A DNA stretch of 64,000 bases from Gordonia sp. ABSL11-1 (GTDB lineage Bacteria > Actinomycetota > Actinomycetes > Mycobacteriales > Mycobacteriaceae). Made by a program: the position numbers and the translations under genes. This document shows positions 21,454-28,962 of this stretch, piece by piece. Each line of letters opens with the position of its first letter. Position 1 is the stretch's first letter. The DNA lies in NCBI RefSeq assembly GCF_030315685.1, contig NZ_JASXSI010000012.1, forward strand, positions 1 through 64,000, in the 5' to 3' direction. Under the pieces are notes generated by a model. That model worked only from the letters and a program-made list of their open reading frames with translations, did not search any database and was not told the DNA's origin.

Positions 21454-22826
21454 GCTGCTGCCTCCGGGGTCGAGCTGGTGGTGTCATCTGCCGGTGTCGG
21501 ACCGGCGGCCGGTGTGGTCGGGGCCGATGTCGGTCCCTGCTCCGGGTTGTCGATGCCCAATCGCGTACGGGCTTCGGTCGTCGTGATGATTCCGGCTCCA
21601 TGGAGCTTGACCACCGCGTCCGCCTCGGCGGCCGCCGAGCGCGTCGAAGGGTCCGCCCACTGCACGCGCGGCGAGTAGTCGGCCACCTCTCCGCCGCGCT
21701 CGACGGCCAGGATCAATCGAGCGACCTGCTCCCACGTGCGGCCAAACACCGCTTGCCGTGCCTCTGCACGTGCCGTGAGAGCTGCCTCAGCGGCCCGGAT
21801 CGCGTCCGCAGACGCCGGGACGGTCGAGTTGATCCCGAGGTAATGCCCTGGCAGGCCCGAGACTGCGCTCGCCTGCTGGAGCAGGACCCGGACCGCGGTG
21901 TCATACCCGGTGAGATCCGCGCCTGGGAGCTGGCCGAACTTGCCGTCAGCGGCCTCATTCACCATGAGTCGGGAGGTCTCCGAGATCGGATTGACCACCT
22001 CCATCACGGGGTCACCGTCCTCATCGAGCACAGGCTCCCCGTTGTCGCCGATCTTCGGCTGCTCCTCCAGCTCCAGGCCCGTCGCCCATCGGCGGGGACG
22101 TGCGCCGTACTCCGATGCCGTCAGCATGTCGGCCGAGATCTTGTTCAGGGCATCGACAATCGGGATCAAGTCCGTGAACTCGGAGACACCGAACGTGTCG
22201 AGCGGGCGGTCGGCATTCGTCAGCGCGACGACGGGGACCGCGAGGAGCGGATTGTCGATCACCTGAGTGATCTTCGCGCCGGTGATGCTGGCACCGTCGC
22301 CGATCAGGTGCTCGATGCGGTCCGGGCGATACACCACCCAACGCGTTTGCTTCTCGGTGCCGTCCGGCGCGAGATCCTGCCACCGCTTCACCGCAGCGAC
22401 GGTCTCCCCGTTGCCAGCATCGCGGTATACGGCAACCTGTCGGCCGCTCTCGACGGTCGCCACCGCCTTACCGGCAGTGTTCGCCCAGACGATGACGGCC
22501 GCCTCACCGATCGCCAGGGCCTCCCGGTGCCCTGCTGGCGAGGTCTGGTCGAGATCCGAGCGCGTCCACGCCTCCCAGAGCGCGGTGTCCCGCTTGCCCT
22601 CGGCGTCGATGAACCCGGTGACCCGCAGCCGCTCGGCGATCGCCGACACGGCCAGCCGGGGGAGGTTGGTGGCGATCCGGTCGAACCGCTGCCCGATCGC
22701 CTTCTTGGCGTCGGGCGACAGGAACGCGAGCAGCTGCTCGCCCGCGTAATACTGCGAGAGCAGGTGTAGCCGCGCGGCGCGTACGTCGAGCGCGCGGTCG
22801 AGTTCGATGTTGCTGACTTCGGTCAC
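21450..22826 (-). CDS. Phage portal protein, SPP1 Gp6-like
   Basis: 458 aa. It forms the dodecameric portal through which DNA enters the capsid. Family-like features are an N-terminal LLSQYYAGEQ segment, TNLPRLAVSAIAERLRVTGF, the central VVALTNADRPLDTFGVSEF and ISADMLTASEYGARPRRWATG region, and a C-terminal stem/crown LPGHYLGINSTVPASADAIR followed by a Pro/Thr-rich tail. It starts 13 nt after the terminase stop, and its stop overlaps the scaffold start. Confidence 0.88.
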   Translation of the reverse strand: MTEVSNIELDRALDVRAARLHLLSQYYAGEQLLAFLSPDAKKAIGQRFDRIATNLPRLAVSAIAERLRVTGFIDAEGKRDTALWEAWTRSDLDQTSPAGHREALAIGEAAVIVWANTAGKAVATVESGRQVAVYRDAGNGETVAAVKRWQDLAPDGTEKQTRWVVYRPDRIEHLIGDGASITGAKITQVIDNPLLAVPVVALTNADRPLDTFGVSEFTDLIPIVDALNKISADMLTASEYGARPRRWATGLELEEQPKIGDNGEPVLDEDGDPVMEVVNPISETSRLMVNEAADGKFGQLPGADLTGYDTAVRVLLQQASAVSGLPGHYLGINSTVPASADAIRAAEAALTARAEARQAVFGRTWEQVARLILAVERGGEVADYSPRVQWADPSTRSAAAEADAVVKLHGAGIITTTEARTRLGIDNPEQGPTSAPTTPAAGPTPADDTTSSTPEAAA

Positions 22827-22838
22827 TGGTGTATCTCC

Positions 22839-24314
22839 TTATGCTGCAAACGATCTGACACGGCGACGCTTCGGTTTCCGTGTTGCGCGCCAGGTAGCGC
22901 GGCTATGGGCCATGACCAGACACGCGGCGAGGTCGATCTTGCGGGCATTCCGACGCCGGGAGGCTTTGGCCAACCGCATACCGCGGCCGTCCTCCTGGAT
23001 CACGGCCGCAGCAACGTGCGCAGCCAGTCGGGGATCTCCCGAGTGACTCATCCGCCCGTTCGTCGCCGCGCTGTAGAGATCACCTGTCGCCGCGGTGAGC
23101 CTGCTCGGCGAGTGCGGGAACTCGCAGATCGGCAGGGACTCCGCCTCCAATGCCTGCAATGTGCGGGTCCAGCGGAACGGGTCGGCGATGATCTCGACCA
23201 CTCGCCACCGCCTGCACGCGTCCCGGATGGACTGCTCGACCTCGGCGACGGGTATTCGGTAGGACTCATCGCCGGTCGGACGCTCCCAGGTAGCCACGAC
23301 ATCGAAATGAGGTTCTTGACTCACGGTGCCGACCAGGATCGCGGTGGTGTCGTCAGAGAACGATCCGTCGAGCGCGATGACCACCTCGACGCCGTCCGGG
23401 ACGCCGACGCCGGTCGCCAGGCCGTCCCACACGCCGCGGGGCAGGAACTCCCCGTCGCTCTCGGATGCGAACTGACACAACCGGGCACGCCGGAACGTAC
23501 TCTCGCGGGTCTTGGGTGGCAGCAATGCGGCGAGCGCGTCCTCATGGAGAAAGTCGCCCAACGCCGGATTCGCCAGTCCCCAGCAATGTCGGCAGTCCAC
23601 CGGGTGGTCAATGAACGCGTCGGCGGAATGCTCCCGCCACACCATCGACAGATCTTCGGGGTGTTCGGCCGCGTACTGCCGGAGATCGGCGAGTACGTTG
23701 TCGTGGGGGTCCGGCCCCGGCGTCCCGATCACGCACAAGGTGGACCGCTCCCGCTTGCCCTGCGCCAGGGTTAACACCTCGTAGGAGTCTCGACTCACCA
23801 CGCCACCCTCATCGAGAATGGCGAACGAATAGTCAAGTCCCTCAAGCCGTTTAGGCTCGGCAGGGAGGCAGTGGAAATAGGAGTCGGTTGTCGGGTTGTA
23901 GAGCTTGTCCTTGAACACCTGGACCCGGTCGGAAAGTTCCTCATCCAACTCGACCATGCGCCGCGCGATGCCGAACACGATTCCGGCCTGCCGCTCATCG
24001 ACGGCGACAACGCACACCACGGCACCCTCTCCATCGGTGAAGAACCGATAGAGCCCGTACGCGGCGACCAGCGTGGACTTGCCCTGCCCACGCGGAAGCA
24101 TCCACCCGGCGGTGCGCGGCTGGTGCGCGGCATCTTCCACGCTGCCGATCAAGGCGAGCTGCCAGTCCCGCAGTCTCAGAGGCTTCTTAACGTTGGTGCC
24201 CTTGGGGACCTTGATGAACTTGGCCGCCCACGCCGCGAACCGTTCCGATCCCTTCTTACGGGACCGGAACGGTAGCGGTGTCGGGTCTACTGCACCCTTG
24301 GGACCTGCCTTCAC
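22839..24314 (-). CDS. Phage terminase large subunit
   Basis: 491 aa. DNA-packaging motor. The ATPase half has Walker A LPRGQGKST (about residues 73-81) and Walker B FAILDE (about 164-169). The nuclease half has the acidic residues in VVIALDGSFSDDTTAIL, IIADPFRW and the C-terminal KIDLAACLVMA. Its ATG overlaps the HNH stop by 4 nt. No recognisable small terminase lies between HNH and this gene, which is unusual for an HNH-type cos packaging module. Confidence 0.92.
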   Translation of the reverse strand: MKAGPKGAVDPTPLPFRSRKKGSERFAAWAAKFIKVPKGTNVKKPLRLRDWQLALIGSVEDAAHQPRTAGWMLPRGQGKSTLVAAYGLYRFFTDGEGAVVCVVAVDERQAGIVFGIARRMVELDEELSDRVQVFKDKLYNPTTDSYFHCLPAEPKRLEGLDYSFAILDEGGVVSRDSYEVLTLAQGKRERSTLCVIGTPGPDPHDNVLADLRQYAAEHPEDLSMVWREHSADAFIDHPVDCRHCWGLANPALGDFLHEDALAALLPPKTRESTFRRARLCQFASESDGEFLPRGVWDGLATGVGVPDGVEVVIALDGSFSDDTTAILVGTVSQEPHFDVVATWERPTGDESYRIPVAEVEQSIRDACRRWRVVEIIADPFRWTRTLQALEAESLPICEFPHSPSRLTAATGDLYSAATNGRMSHSGDPRLAAHVAAAVIQEDGRGMRLAKASRRRNARKIDLAACLVMAHSRATWRATRKPKRRRVRSFAA

Positions 24315-24775
24315 GCTTCCACCTCCTGGTCTGAGTGTCCCACAATGTGAGACCCGCGTCGGTCATCGCTGTTCAGCGGTGTGTGACGCGTTCCGCGGCT
24401 AACCGGCGGAGTCCGGGAGGGGTCGGCGAGCGGGTGCCTCCCCTGGGGGCTGAGCGGTCCTCTCGCGGCCCCGCGGCGCGCGTTGCACCCTCGGCACACA
24501 ACATCGACATCGCGGAGCCTGACAGCCAGCCCGCGGGCGATCCGGTCCCATGCCTCCGGCGAGTGGTCGCACGTGAGGTCATCGCGGGTGCCGCAGTCGG
24601 TGCAGAACGGCTGGAGTCGGCGTGCTTTGGCGCTGAGACGTTCCCAGCGTGCGTTGTACCCGCGCGAGGTCGCGGATGCCCTCGGTCGTCGTGCGTCTGC
24701 TGCACGTGCGCAGTCAGGACACCTGCCCGCTCCATGGTGGGGCTCACCGCAGACGGTGCAGGGTCGGGGAGGCAT
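24311..24775 (-). CDS. HNH endonuclease of the packaging module
   Basis: 154 aa. An N-terminal zinc-ribbon-like CTVCG/CPDC pair is followed by the HNH core CTDCGTRDDLTCDHSPEAW ... CRGCNARRG. Phage HNH proteins next to TerL are known to be required for cos cleavage and packaging. The tail (about 110-154) is Arg/Pro/Gly-rich and probably disordered. The gene overlaps both neighbours by 1-4 nt. Confidence 0.85.
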   Translation of the reverse strand: MPPRPCTVCGEPHHGAGRCPDCARAADARRPRASATSRGYNARWERLSAKARRLQPFCTDCGTRDDLTCDHSPEAWDRIARGLAVRLRDVDVVCRGCNARRGAARGPLSPQGRHPLADPSRTPPVSRGTRHTPLNSDDRRGSHIVGHSDQEVEA

Positions 24776-25062
24776 CAGTCACCGTCCTCATCGAGCCGGT
24801 GCTCACGTGCGGCGTCGATCAGTCTGTCGAGCGCGCCGACGTTCAGTGTGAGCATGTCGAGCCAGGCGAGTGGTCCACCCTCGACGGCCTGCTCGGCGAG
24901 CCCGAGCGCGTACGCGGTTAGGCAGTCGAGCATCCTCGGTGCGTCGCAGTTCTGGGCGATCGCCATTCGGCCGGCGGTGTCGCCGAGGACGGTCGCGCGC
25001 ATGTACGCGAGTGCGTCCCTCATGTCGTCGGTGTCGAGTCGTCGGGGTTGTTGTGTGGTCAC
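24775..25062 (-). CDS. 95-aa helical protein of unknown function upstream of HNH
   Basis: Starts at GTG 25062, overlapping the preceding stop (GTGA). The sequence is acidic and helical (DDMRDALAYMRATVLGDTAG, RMLDCLTAYALGLAEQAVEG). Position before HNH-TerL makes it one candidate for a divergent small terminase or packaging cofactor, but no DNA-binding motif is visible, so this is only a positional inference. Confidence 0.6.
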   Translation of the reverse strand: MTTQQPRRLDTDDMRDALAYMRATVLGDTAGRMAIAQNCDAPRMLDCLTAYALGLAEQAVEGGPLAWLDMLTLNVGALDRLIDAAREHRLDEDGD

Positions 25063-25289
25063 GGGTGTTGCCTCCGGTGTCGTAGGTGTTCGGTCTGTGC
25101 GCGGTGTTCTGCTGCCTCGCGTTGTTCCGCCTGCTGCTGTCGCAAGCGCTCGCGGCCGTCGAGCCAGTCGTCCAACATGTCGGCCAGCTCCAGGCACCAC
25201 TCCCGAAGGGTGAGCACCTCCTCGGCTGCTGGATCTCCCCGATGCCGCAGACGCATATCGACGCCGGGGATTCGTGCCGGTGTGCTCAT
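25059..25289 (-). CDS. 76-aa Glu/Arg-rich helical protein
   Basis: Starts MSTPARIPGVDMRLRHRGDP and continues as one long charged helix (DMLDDWLDGRERLRQQQAEQ). ATGA overlap with the preceding gene and GTGA overlap with the following gene support translation. Function unknown. Confidence 0.6.
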   Translation of the reverse strand: MSTPARIPGVDMRLRHRGDPAAEEVLTLREWCLELADMLDDWLDGRERLRQQQAEQREAAEHRAQTEHLRHRRQHP

Positions 25290-25648
25290 CGGTCGAGCAC
25301 CTGCTCGGCGAGTGCCCTCGACTCGGCGGACCGGCCGCGTCGTCGGCGGGGCTTCTCGACGCCGAGCTGGTCGGTCAGCGCAGATCGGGATGACTCTCGG
25401 GGCACGGTTCCCGATGCCAGGTTGGCGGCGACCTTCATGGCCGCCCGTTGTGCGTTCACGGTGGTGGACTCCATCTGTTTGTCGATCAACGGATGTCGCT
25501 CCTCGGGTTGGGTTGGTGGTGTGCGGGGACCGGGGACATCGGGGACCGGGGACGGTGGGGGACGCGTGAATCGGAGAATCTGCCGATGCCGTATCGGTAA
25601 AACCCCAGGTGGGGAGGAAACAATGAGCCCACGCGTATACAGATTCAT
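25286..25648 (-). CDS. 120-aa basic protein of unknown function
   Basis: The ATG overlaps the stop of the replication ATPase (ATGA) and the stop overlaps the next start. A Pro-rich N-terminal half is followed by a helix (MESTTVNAQRAAMKVAANLA) and a basic RRRRGRSAESRALAEQVL tail that could contact DNA. No family recognised. Confidence 0.55.
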   Translation of the reverse strand: MNLYTRGLIVSSPPGVLPIRHRQILRFTRPPPSPVPDVPGPRTPPTQPEERHPLIDKQMESTTVNAQRAAMKVAANLASGTVPRESSRSALTDQLGVEKPRRRRGRSAESRALAEQVLDR

Positions 25649-27015
25649 GAGGAGGCCCCGTCCCCGTCCCCGATGTCCCCGGTCCGGTACACCGGCGTCC
25701 CCCGTTGTGAGGTCCCGGCTTCGGTGATGACGCCGCGCTCCAGGAGCACCTCCACAACCCTGGGAGCAAGCGAGGCCTGGGTGGCGCGGATGAATGCCTT
25801 GCGCAGACTGTTGGCGGTGAAGGCCTTCCCGACGTTCTCCGGCTCCCGCAGGCGCTTGGTGATCCTGTCGGCGAGCGTCTCCGGCATCGTCTCCCGCAGC
25901 GAATCGGACGCCACCGAGGCGATGGTCCGCGAGATCGCGCGCTGATTACTCGCCTCCTGCTCGGCCTTGGCCAGCTCGGCACGAACCGACGCGCGTACCC
26001 GCGTCGAGTGCGTCATGAGCGACTCGGCCCATGTCCACGTTTCCGCCGTGATCTGCGTCGAGCCATGGAGCACCGCGCACGCGGCTGCCGCCTTGAGTTT
26101 CACCAGATTCCGGTGTGCGTCCTCGGTGCCCTTCCACCTGCCCGCGATGCGATCGGCGCGGATCTCGGCGCGTACCTCCGGCGCAACGTCGAAGTAGTGG
26201 ACGGGGCCGTTGTCGCCGGGTGAAGCGATTCCGCGGCCGAAGTCGGGGAGCACGACACCGAGAGGCTTGCTGTCGGGATCTTCGCCGGGGTCCTCCAGGT
26301 CCGGGGTGTCGGCGGAGAGCCACAACATGCGCTGGAGAGTTCCTCCGGCCTCCTCGGCGAGCAGAGGAGCGCATCGGAGGGGTTGGGCCGCCACCGTGGT
26401 CACCAGACGATAGGAATGTGCGGGGACGGTAACCTGGTTGACCTTCACCTTGGTGTACGTGCCGACCGCGGCACTGCTCCAGCCCTTGCGCAGTTCGGCG
26501 GTCAGCGTCGCTCCCTGCCGACTGCCGATCGCGGCGAGCTGGTCAACCTCATCGAAGTCGATCCATGCGGCCTGCCGGATACGAACCGGGACGGTGATCT
26601 TGCCCTTGCCGTCGATGCCGGGAACCGATCGGTTCTCGGTGAACAGCGCGGCGATGCCCTCACCGGATGCCACCGTGATCGGAACGAATATGTCCGCGAG
26701 CCGCTGCTCTCCATCGCCGAGTTCAAACACGCTGGTGTCGGGCCAGGTGAAGATCTCCGCCTTGTTCGCACCCTTGCCGGACCCGGAGGCACCGGCGTTG
26801 ACGTAGATCGCGTTGAGCGACGCGTCATCCTGCACGATCGCGGGCAGTCGCCAGTTGTACGGGGTCGCCAGTGCAGCACGAGCTAGTGACGCGCCGAGGA
26901 GCGTCCACTCGGAGACCAGACGGTCACGCGCCTCGGTGGCGATATGCCGGGTGATCTTGGAGTACCCGAACACCGTCCGCATGAGGTCGGCCGCATACGG
27001 GTTACCGGCGCTCAT
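25645..27015 (-). CDS. P-loop replication ATPase (phage/satellite primase-helicase-like)
   Basis: 456 aa. GASGSGKG (residues 75-82) is a Walker A P-loop and WIDFDEVD (about 151-158) a Walker B-like strand. A C-terminal winged-helix-like region (about 385-445, RKAFIRATQASLAPRVVEVLLERGV) could bind DNA. The overall pattern resembles DUF3987-type helicase/primase proteins found in actinophages and satellites, but no primase catalytic domain is seen. It probably initiates element replication after excision; the role is inferred from position between the HTH gene and the packaging genes. Confidence 0.65.
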   Translation of the reverse strand: MSAGNPYAADLMRTVFGYSKITRHIATEARDRLVSEWTLLGASLARAALATPYNWRLPAIVQDDASLNAIYVNAGASGSGKGANKAEIFTWPDTSVFELGDGEQRLADIFVPITVASGEGIAALFTENRSVPGIDGKGKITVPVRIRQAAWIDFDEVDQLAAIGSRQGATLTAELRKGWSSAAVGTYTKVKVNQVTVPAHSYRLVTTVAAQPLRCAPLLAEEAGGTLQRMLWLSADTPDLEDPGEDPDSKPLGVVLPDFGRGIASPGDNGPVHYFDVAPEVRAEIRADRIAGRWKGTEDAHRNLVKLKAAAACAVLHGSTQITAETWTWAESLMTHSTRVRASVRAELAKAEQEASNQRAISRTIASVASDSLRETMPETLADRITKRLREPENVGKAFTANSLRKAFIRATQASLAPRVVEVLLERGVITEAGTSQRGTPVYRTGDIGDGDGASS

Positions 27016-27116
27016 CGGCGACCACCCGCCAGACGGTGGGGGAGCAGGACGGCGACGCCGTAACCGGCCGGGTAGGCCAGCGCGGCCACGATGATGAGTA
27101 GAGCTGAGATTGTCAC
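27012..27116 (-). CDS. 34-aa small membrane protein
   Basis: GTG start with an AAAGG ribosome-binding site 7 nt upstream. The stop overlaps the ATPase start (ATGA). Residues 3-25 form one hydrophobic helix (ISALLIIVAALAYPAGYGVA) with a basic tail ending in RRR-like residues. Tiny membrane proteins in this position could act on the host or helper at the envelope, but nothing here shows a function. Confidence 0.5.
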   Translation of the reverse strand: MTISALLIIVAALAYPAGYGVAVLLPHRLAGGRR

Positions 27117-27178
27117 GGTTATGCCTTTGTGAGTAGGAAGACGAAAAACCTTGTTCGGGTTGGTGTTTCGTGTCCGCG

Positions 27179-27409
27179 TCACGCGGCGTCGGGGCCGATG
27201 CCCCCTGATGTCTGTGCAGCGGCGAGGAACCGCTCGACTTCGGCGGGCTCGATGCGGATGACGCGCTCGGAGAGCCGGATTGCCTTGAGCCGACCCTCGG
27301 CGATCCACCGCCGGACAGTGCGATCGGACACGCCGAGTTCCTCGGCGAGCGTGGTCGGGGTCGAGAAACTGCGCCGCTTGGTCGCGGGGGTGAAGTTGCG
27401 AGAGGCCAC
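27179..27409 (-). CDS. Helix-turn-helix excisionase/AlpA-like protein
   Basis: 76 aa from GTG 27409, which has AGGAG 8 nt upstream. A MerR/excisionase-type wHTH is visible: FSTPTTLAEELGVSDRTVRRW followed by IAEGRLKAIRLSERVIRIEP. It lies between the integrase and the replication module, the usual site of excisionase/AlpA genes in satellites and small prophages. It probably directs excision and/or activates the operon. The frame is open to 27475, but no ribosome-binding site supports the longer form. Confidence 0.75.
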   Translation of the reverse strand: MASRNFTPATKRRSFSTPTTLAEELGVSDRTVRRWIAEGRLKAIRLSERVIRIEPAEVERFLAAAQTSGGIGPDAA

Positions 27410-27549
27410 GATAAGAACTCCTGAGATCACGAAGGTAGAAATCACTCCGTGGTCCCAGGGATTGCCCTGGCCCATTTTACGGCGCTGCGCTGCGGTGAAC
27501 CTCGTCTTCTCCGAGTCTTCCAGCCCGATCGCGGAAAGCGATGAGCACG

Positions 27550-27578
27550 ACGGTAGCCGACGCGTCCGATCGAGTCAA
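27550..27578 (-). promoter_or_regulatory. Promoter of the leftward satellite operon
   Basis: On the minus strand TTGACT (27578-27573) and TACCGT (27555-27550) are separated by exactly 17 nt, a good sigma-70-type promoter. The start site would be near 27543, about 134 nt before the HTH gene. It is the only clear promoter seen ahead of the long overlapping gene train. Confidence 0.6.
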
Positions 27579-27606
27579 ACATGACGCATCGAGAACCGTT
27601 GCGCCC

Positions 27607-27629
27607 GTGTTGACTTCACGCGTCAACAC
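27607..27629. promoter_or_regulatory. 23-bp inverted repeat between int and the operon promoter
   Basis: GTGTTGAC and GTCAACAC are perfect 8-bp arms around a 7-bp spacer. The arms contain TTGAC/GTCAA, also present in the nearby -35 box. It could be a repressor operator controlling the leftward promoter, or a short terminator of int. Confidence 0.5.
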
Positions 27630-27643
27630 GCTAACGGGGAGGG

Positions 27644-28750
27644 TTAACTCCAGAGGCCCTGGACCAGCCCGCGGGTCCTGCTCTCGGTGCTGTGTGTGTA
27701 CCGCGCTGACATCGACGCCGAGGTGTGGCCCATCAGCACCATGTGATCGGCGAGCGTCGCACCGGCCTGCGCGAACAGGGTGGCCGCAGAGTGTCGCAGA
27801 TGGTGTGGGGTGAGATCCTGCTTGCCGATCGCCTCGGCGGCGCGCTGGAAGCTGTACCGGAACGTCGCGGCGAACACTATGGCCCCGCTGGTGGTGGTGA
27901 ACACCAGACCGTCGCGGCCGGTGACGTATGTCTTGAGGTGCTCCTCCATGGCGGGCCGCAGTCCCTCGGGGAGGGGAACGGTCCGCAGCGCGGCGCGCGA
28001 CTTCGGCCGATCGGTGACGAACTTCCCATCGACGCGGACCACCGCGCGCCGGACCGTGACGGCCAGGCCGTCCTTGCTCATGTCGATGTCCGATCGCCGG
28101 AGTGCGGTGAGTTCGCCGAAGCGCAGCCCGCTGAAACCACCGAGCAGGATGAGAGCCTTGTACCTCGGCGTGATCTTCTCGGCCAATGCGCGGATCTCGT
28201 CCGGGGTGAGTGCGACGGGCTCGCTCTTACGGTGCTTCACAGCGGCGCGCTTGATGCGTGCCGGGTTGGCATCGAGAATCTCGTCATCAACGGCCTGATT
28301 CAGGATTGTCCGTAACAGGCTGTAGGCGTTGGCATTCCGCGTCGGGTAGTCCTCCAAGCCCGCGAACCACTCGCGGATGTCGGAGACCTTGAGGGCCTTG
28401 AGCCGGTGGTCTCCCAGGCCGGGGAGGATGACGTTGTCGAGATACCCGCGATTGAGGGCTCGGGTGCGGGGCTTGTGCCGATTGACCGTCTCGTCATGCC
28501 ACTTCTCCGCGTACGCCTTGAGGGTGAGGCCTCCGGTGACCTTCTCCTCGGCACGCGTCGTCGGTGGGGTCCACTCGTCGCGCTCGATGAGACGCCGCTC
28601 GGCGGCGAGCCACGCCTCGGCGTCGATCTTCGCGGTGAAGGTGGTCGGTGCCGCATGGCGCGCGAGGTCCGGGCCGACGTAGCGGGCTTGAAACTTCTTG
28701 CTCGGCAACTTGCGGATGCTCCCGAACGACCGTTGTCCTGCCATGCCCAT
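27644..28750 (-). CDS. int: Tyrosine-type phage integrase
   Basis: 368 aa. An arm-binding N-terminal domain (about 8-60) and SAM-like core-binding domain (about 73-160) precede the catalytic domain. Visible catalytic elements are Arg in GFSGLRFGELTAL, HHLRHSAATLF, LMGHTSASMSARYTH with the Tyr nucleophile. It integrates the element at tRNA-Pro. Its start is 148 bp from attR, with matching arm-type repeats in that gap, as expected for int next to attP. Confidence 0.93.
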   Translation of the reverse strand: MGMAGQRSFGSIRKLPSKKFQARYVGPDLARHAAPTTFTAKIDAEAWLAAERRLIERDEWTPPTTRAEEKVTGGLTLKAYAEKWHDETVNRHKPRTRALNRGYLDNVILPGLGDHRLKALKVSDIREWFAGLEDYPTRNANAYSLLRTILNQAVDDEILDANPARIKRAAVKHRKSEPVALTPDEIRALAEKITPRYKALILLGGFSGLRFGELTALRRSDIDMSKDGLAVTVRRAVVRVDGKFVTDRPKSRAALRTVPLPEGLRPAMEEHLKTYVTGRDGLVFTTTSGAIVFAATFRYSFQRAAEAIGKQDLTPHHLRHSAATLFAQAGATLADHMVLMGHTSASMSARYTHSTESRTRGLVQGLWS

Positions 28751-28760
28751 GCCTCCGATT

Positions 28761-28779
28761 CGTGCCCACTACGTGCCCA
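28761..28779 (+). repeat. Arm-type integrase site, right end
   Basis: Exact 19-bp copy of 18692-18710 in the same orientation. A further CGTGCCC half-unit occurs at 28804-28810. Confidence 0.65.
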
Positions 28780-28897
28780 GTGAGCTTACATCGGTGCCGC
28801 TCACGTGCCCCTATGTCCGTTCGGTGTTCGCCTGGTACAGGGCATAATTGGGCGATAAACGGCAGGTCAGAGACGGTTTTAATGCCCAGATTCTGGA

Positions 28898-28922
28898 CAG
28901 GTTCAAATCCTGTCAGCCCGAC
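28898..28922 (+). repeat. attR core (25-bp direct repeat)
   Basis: Exact copy of 18631-18655. It is only the 3' fragment of the tRNA; no cloverleaf precedes it. Confidence 0.92.
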
Positions 28923-28926
28923 AGAA

Positions 28927-28960
28927 AAGCCCCGATGAGAAGCCGTTTTCATCGGGGCTT
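28927..28960. terminator. Original tRNA-Pro terminator, displaced beyond attR
   Basis: Perfect 12-bp stem (28927-28938 with 28949-28960), 10-nt loop, starting 5 nt after attR. In the unoccupied chromosome it would directly follow tRNA-Pro. Confidence 0.7.
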
Positions 28961-28962
28961 CG

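Larger units (their letters stand above)
18631..28922. mobile_element. 10.3-kb integrated capsid-encoding phage satellite-like element
   Basis: The element is bounded by identical 25-bp repeats, one in the tRNA-Pro T-arm/acceptor and the other beside the integrase. Gene order from right to left is integrase, HTH protein, small membrane protein, P-loop replication ATPase, small unknowns, HNH nuclease, terminase large subunit, portal, scaffold-like protein, small proteins, HK97-type capsid and head-completion proteins. No tail, lysis, holin or phage repressor gene is visible. Established comparators are capsid-forming PICIs (capsid and packaging genes, helper-supplied tails) and the small phiRv1/phiRv2 elements of M. 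tuberculosis. Satellite status is inferred from gene content. The capsid gene has a nonsense codon, so this copy may be defective. Confidence 0.85.

Noticed and set aside
21003..22769. Long + strand open frame (588 codons) opposite the portal gene
   Set aside because: It is a GC-rich antisense shadow of portal and scaffold; its Arg-rich translation shows no domain.
28898..28922. A second tRNA gene at attR
   Set aside because: Only the T-arm and acceptor strand are present; there is no D-arm or anticodon arm upstream, so it is the att duplication.
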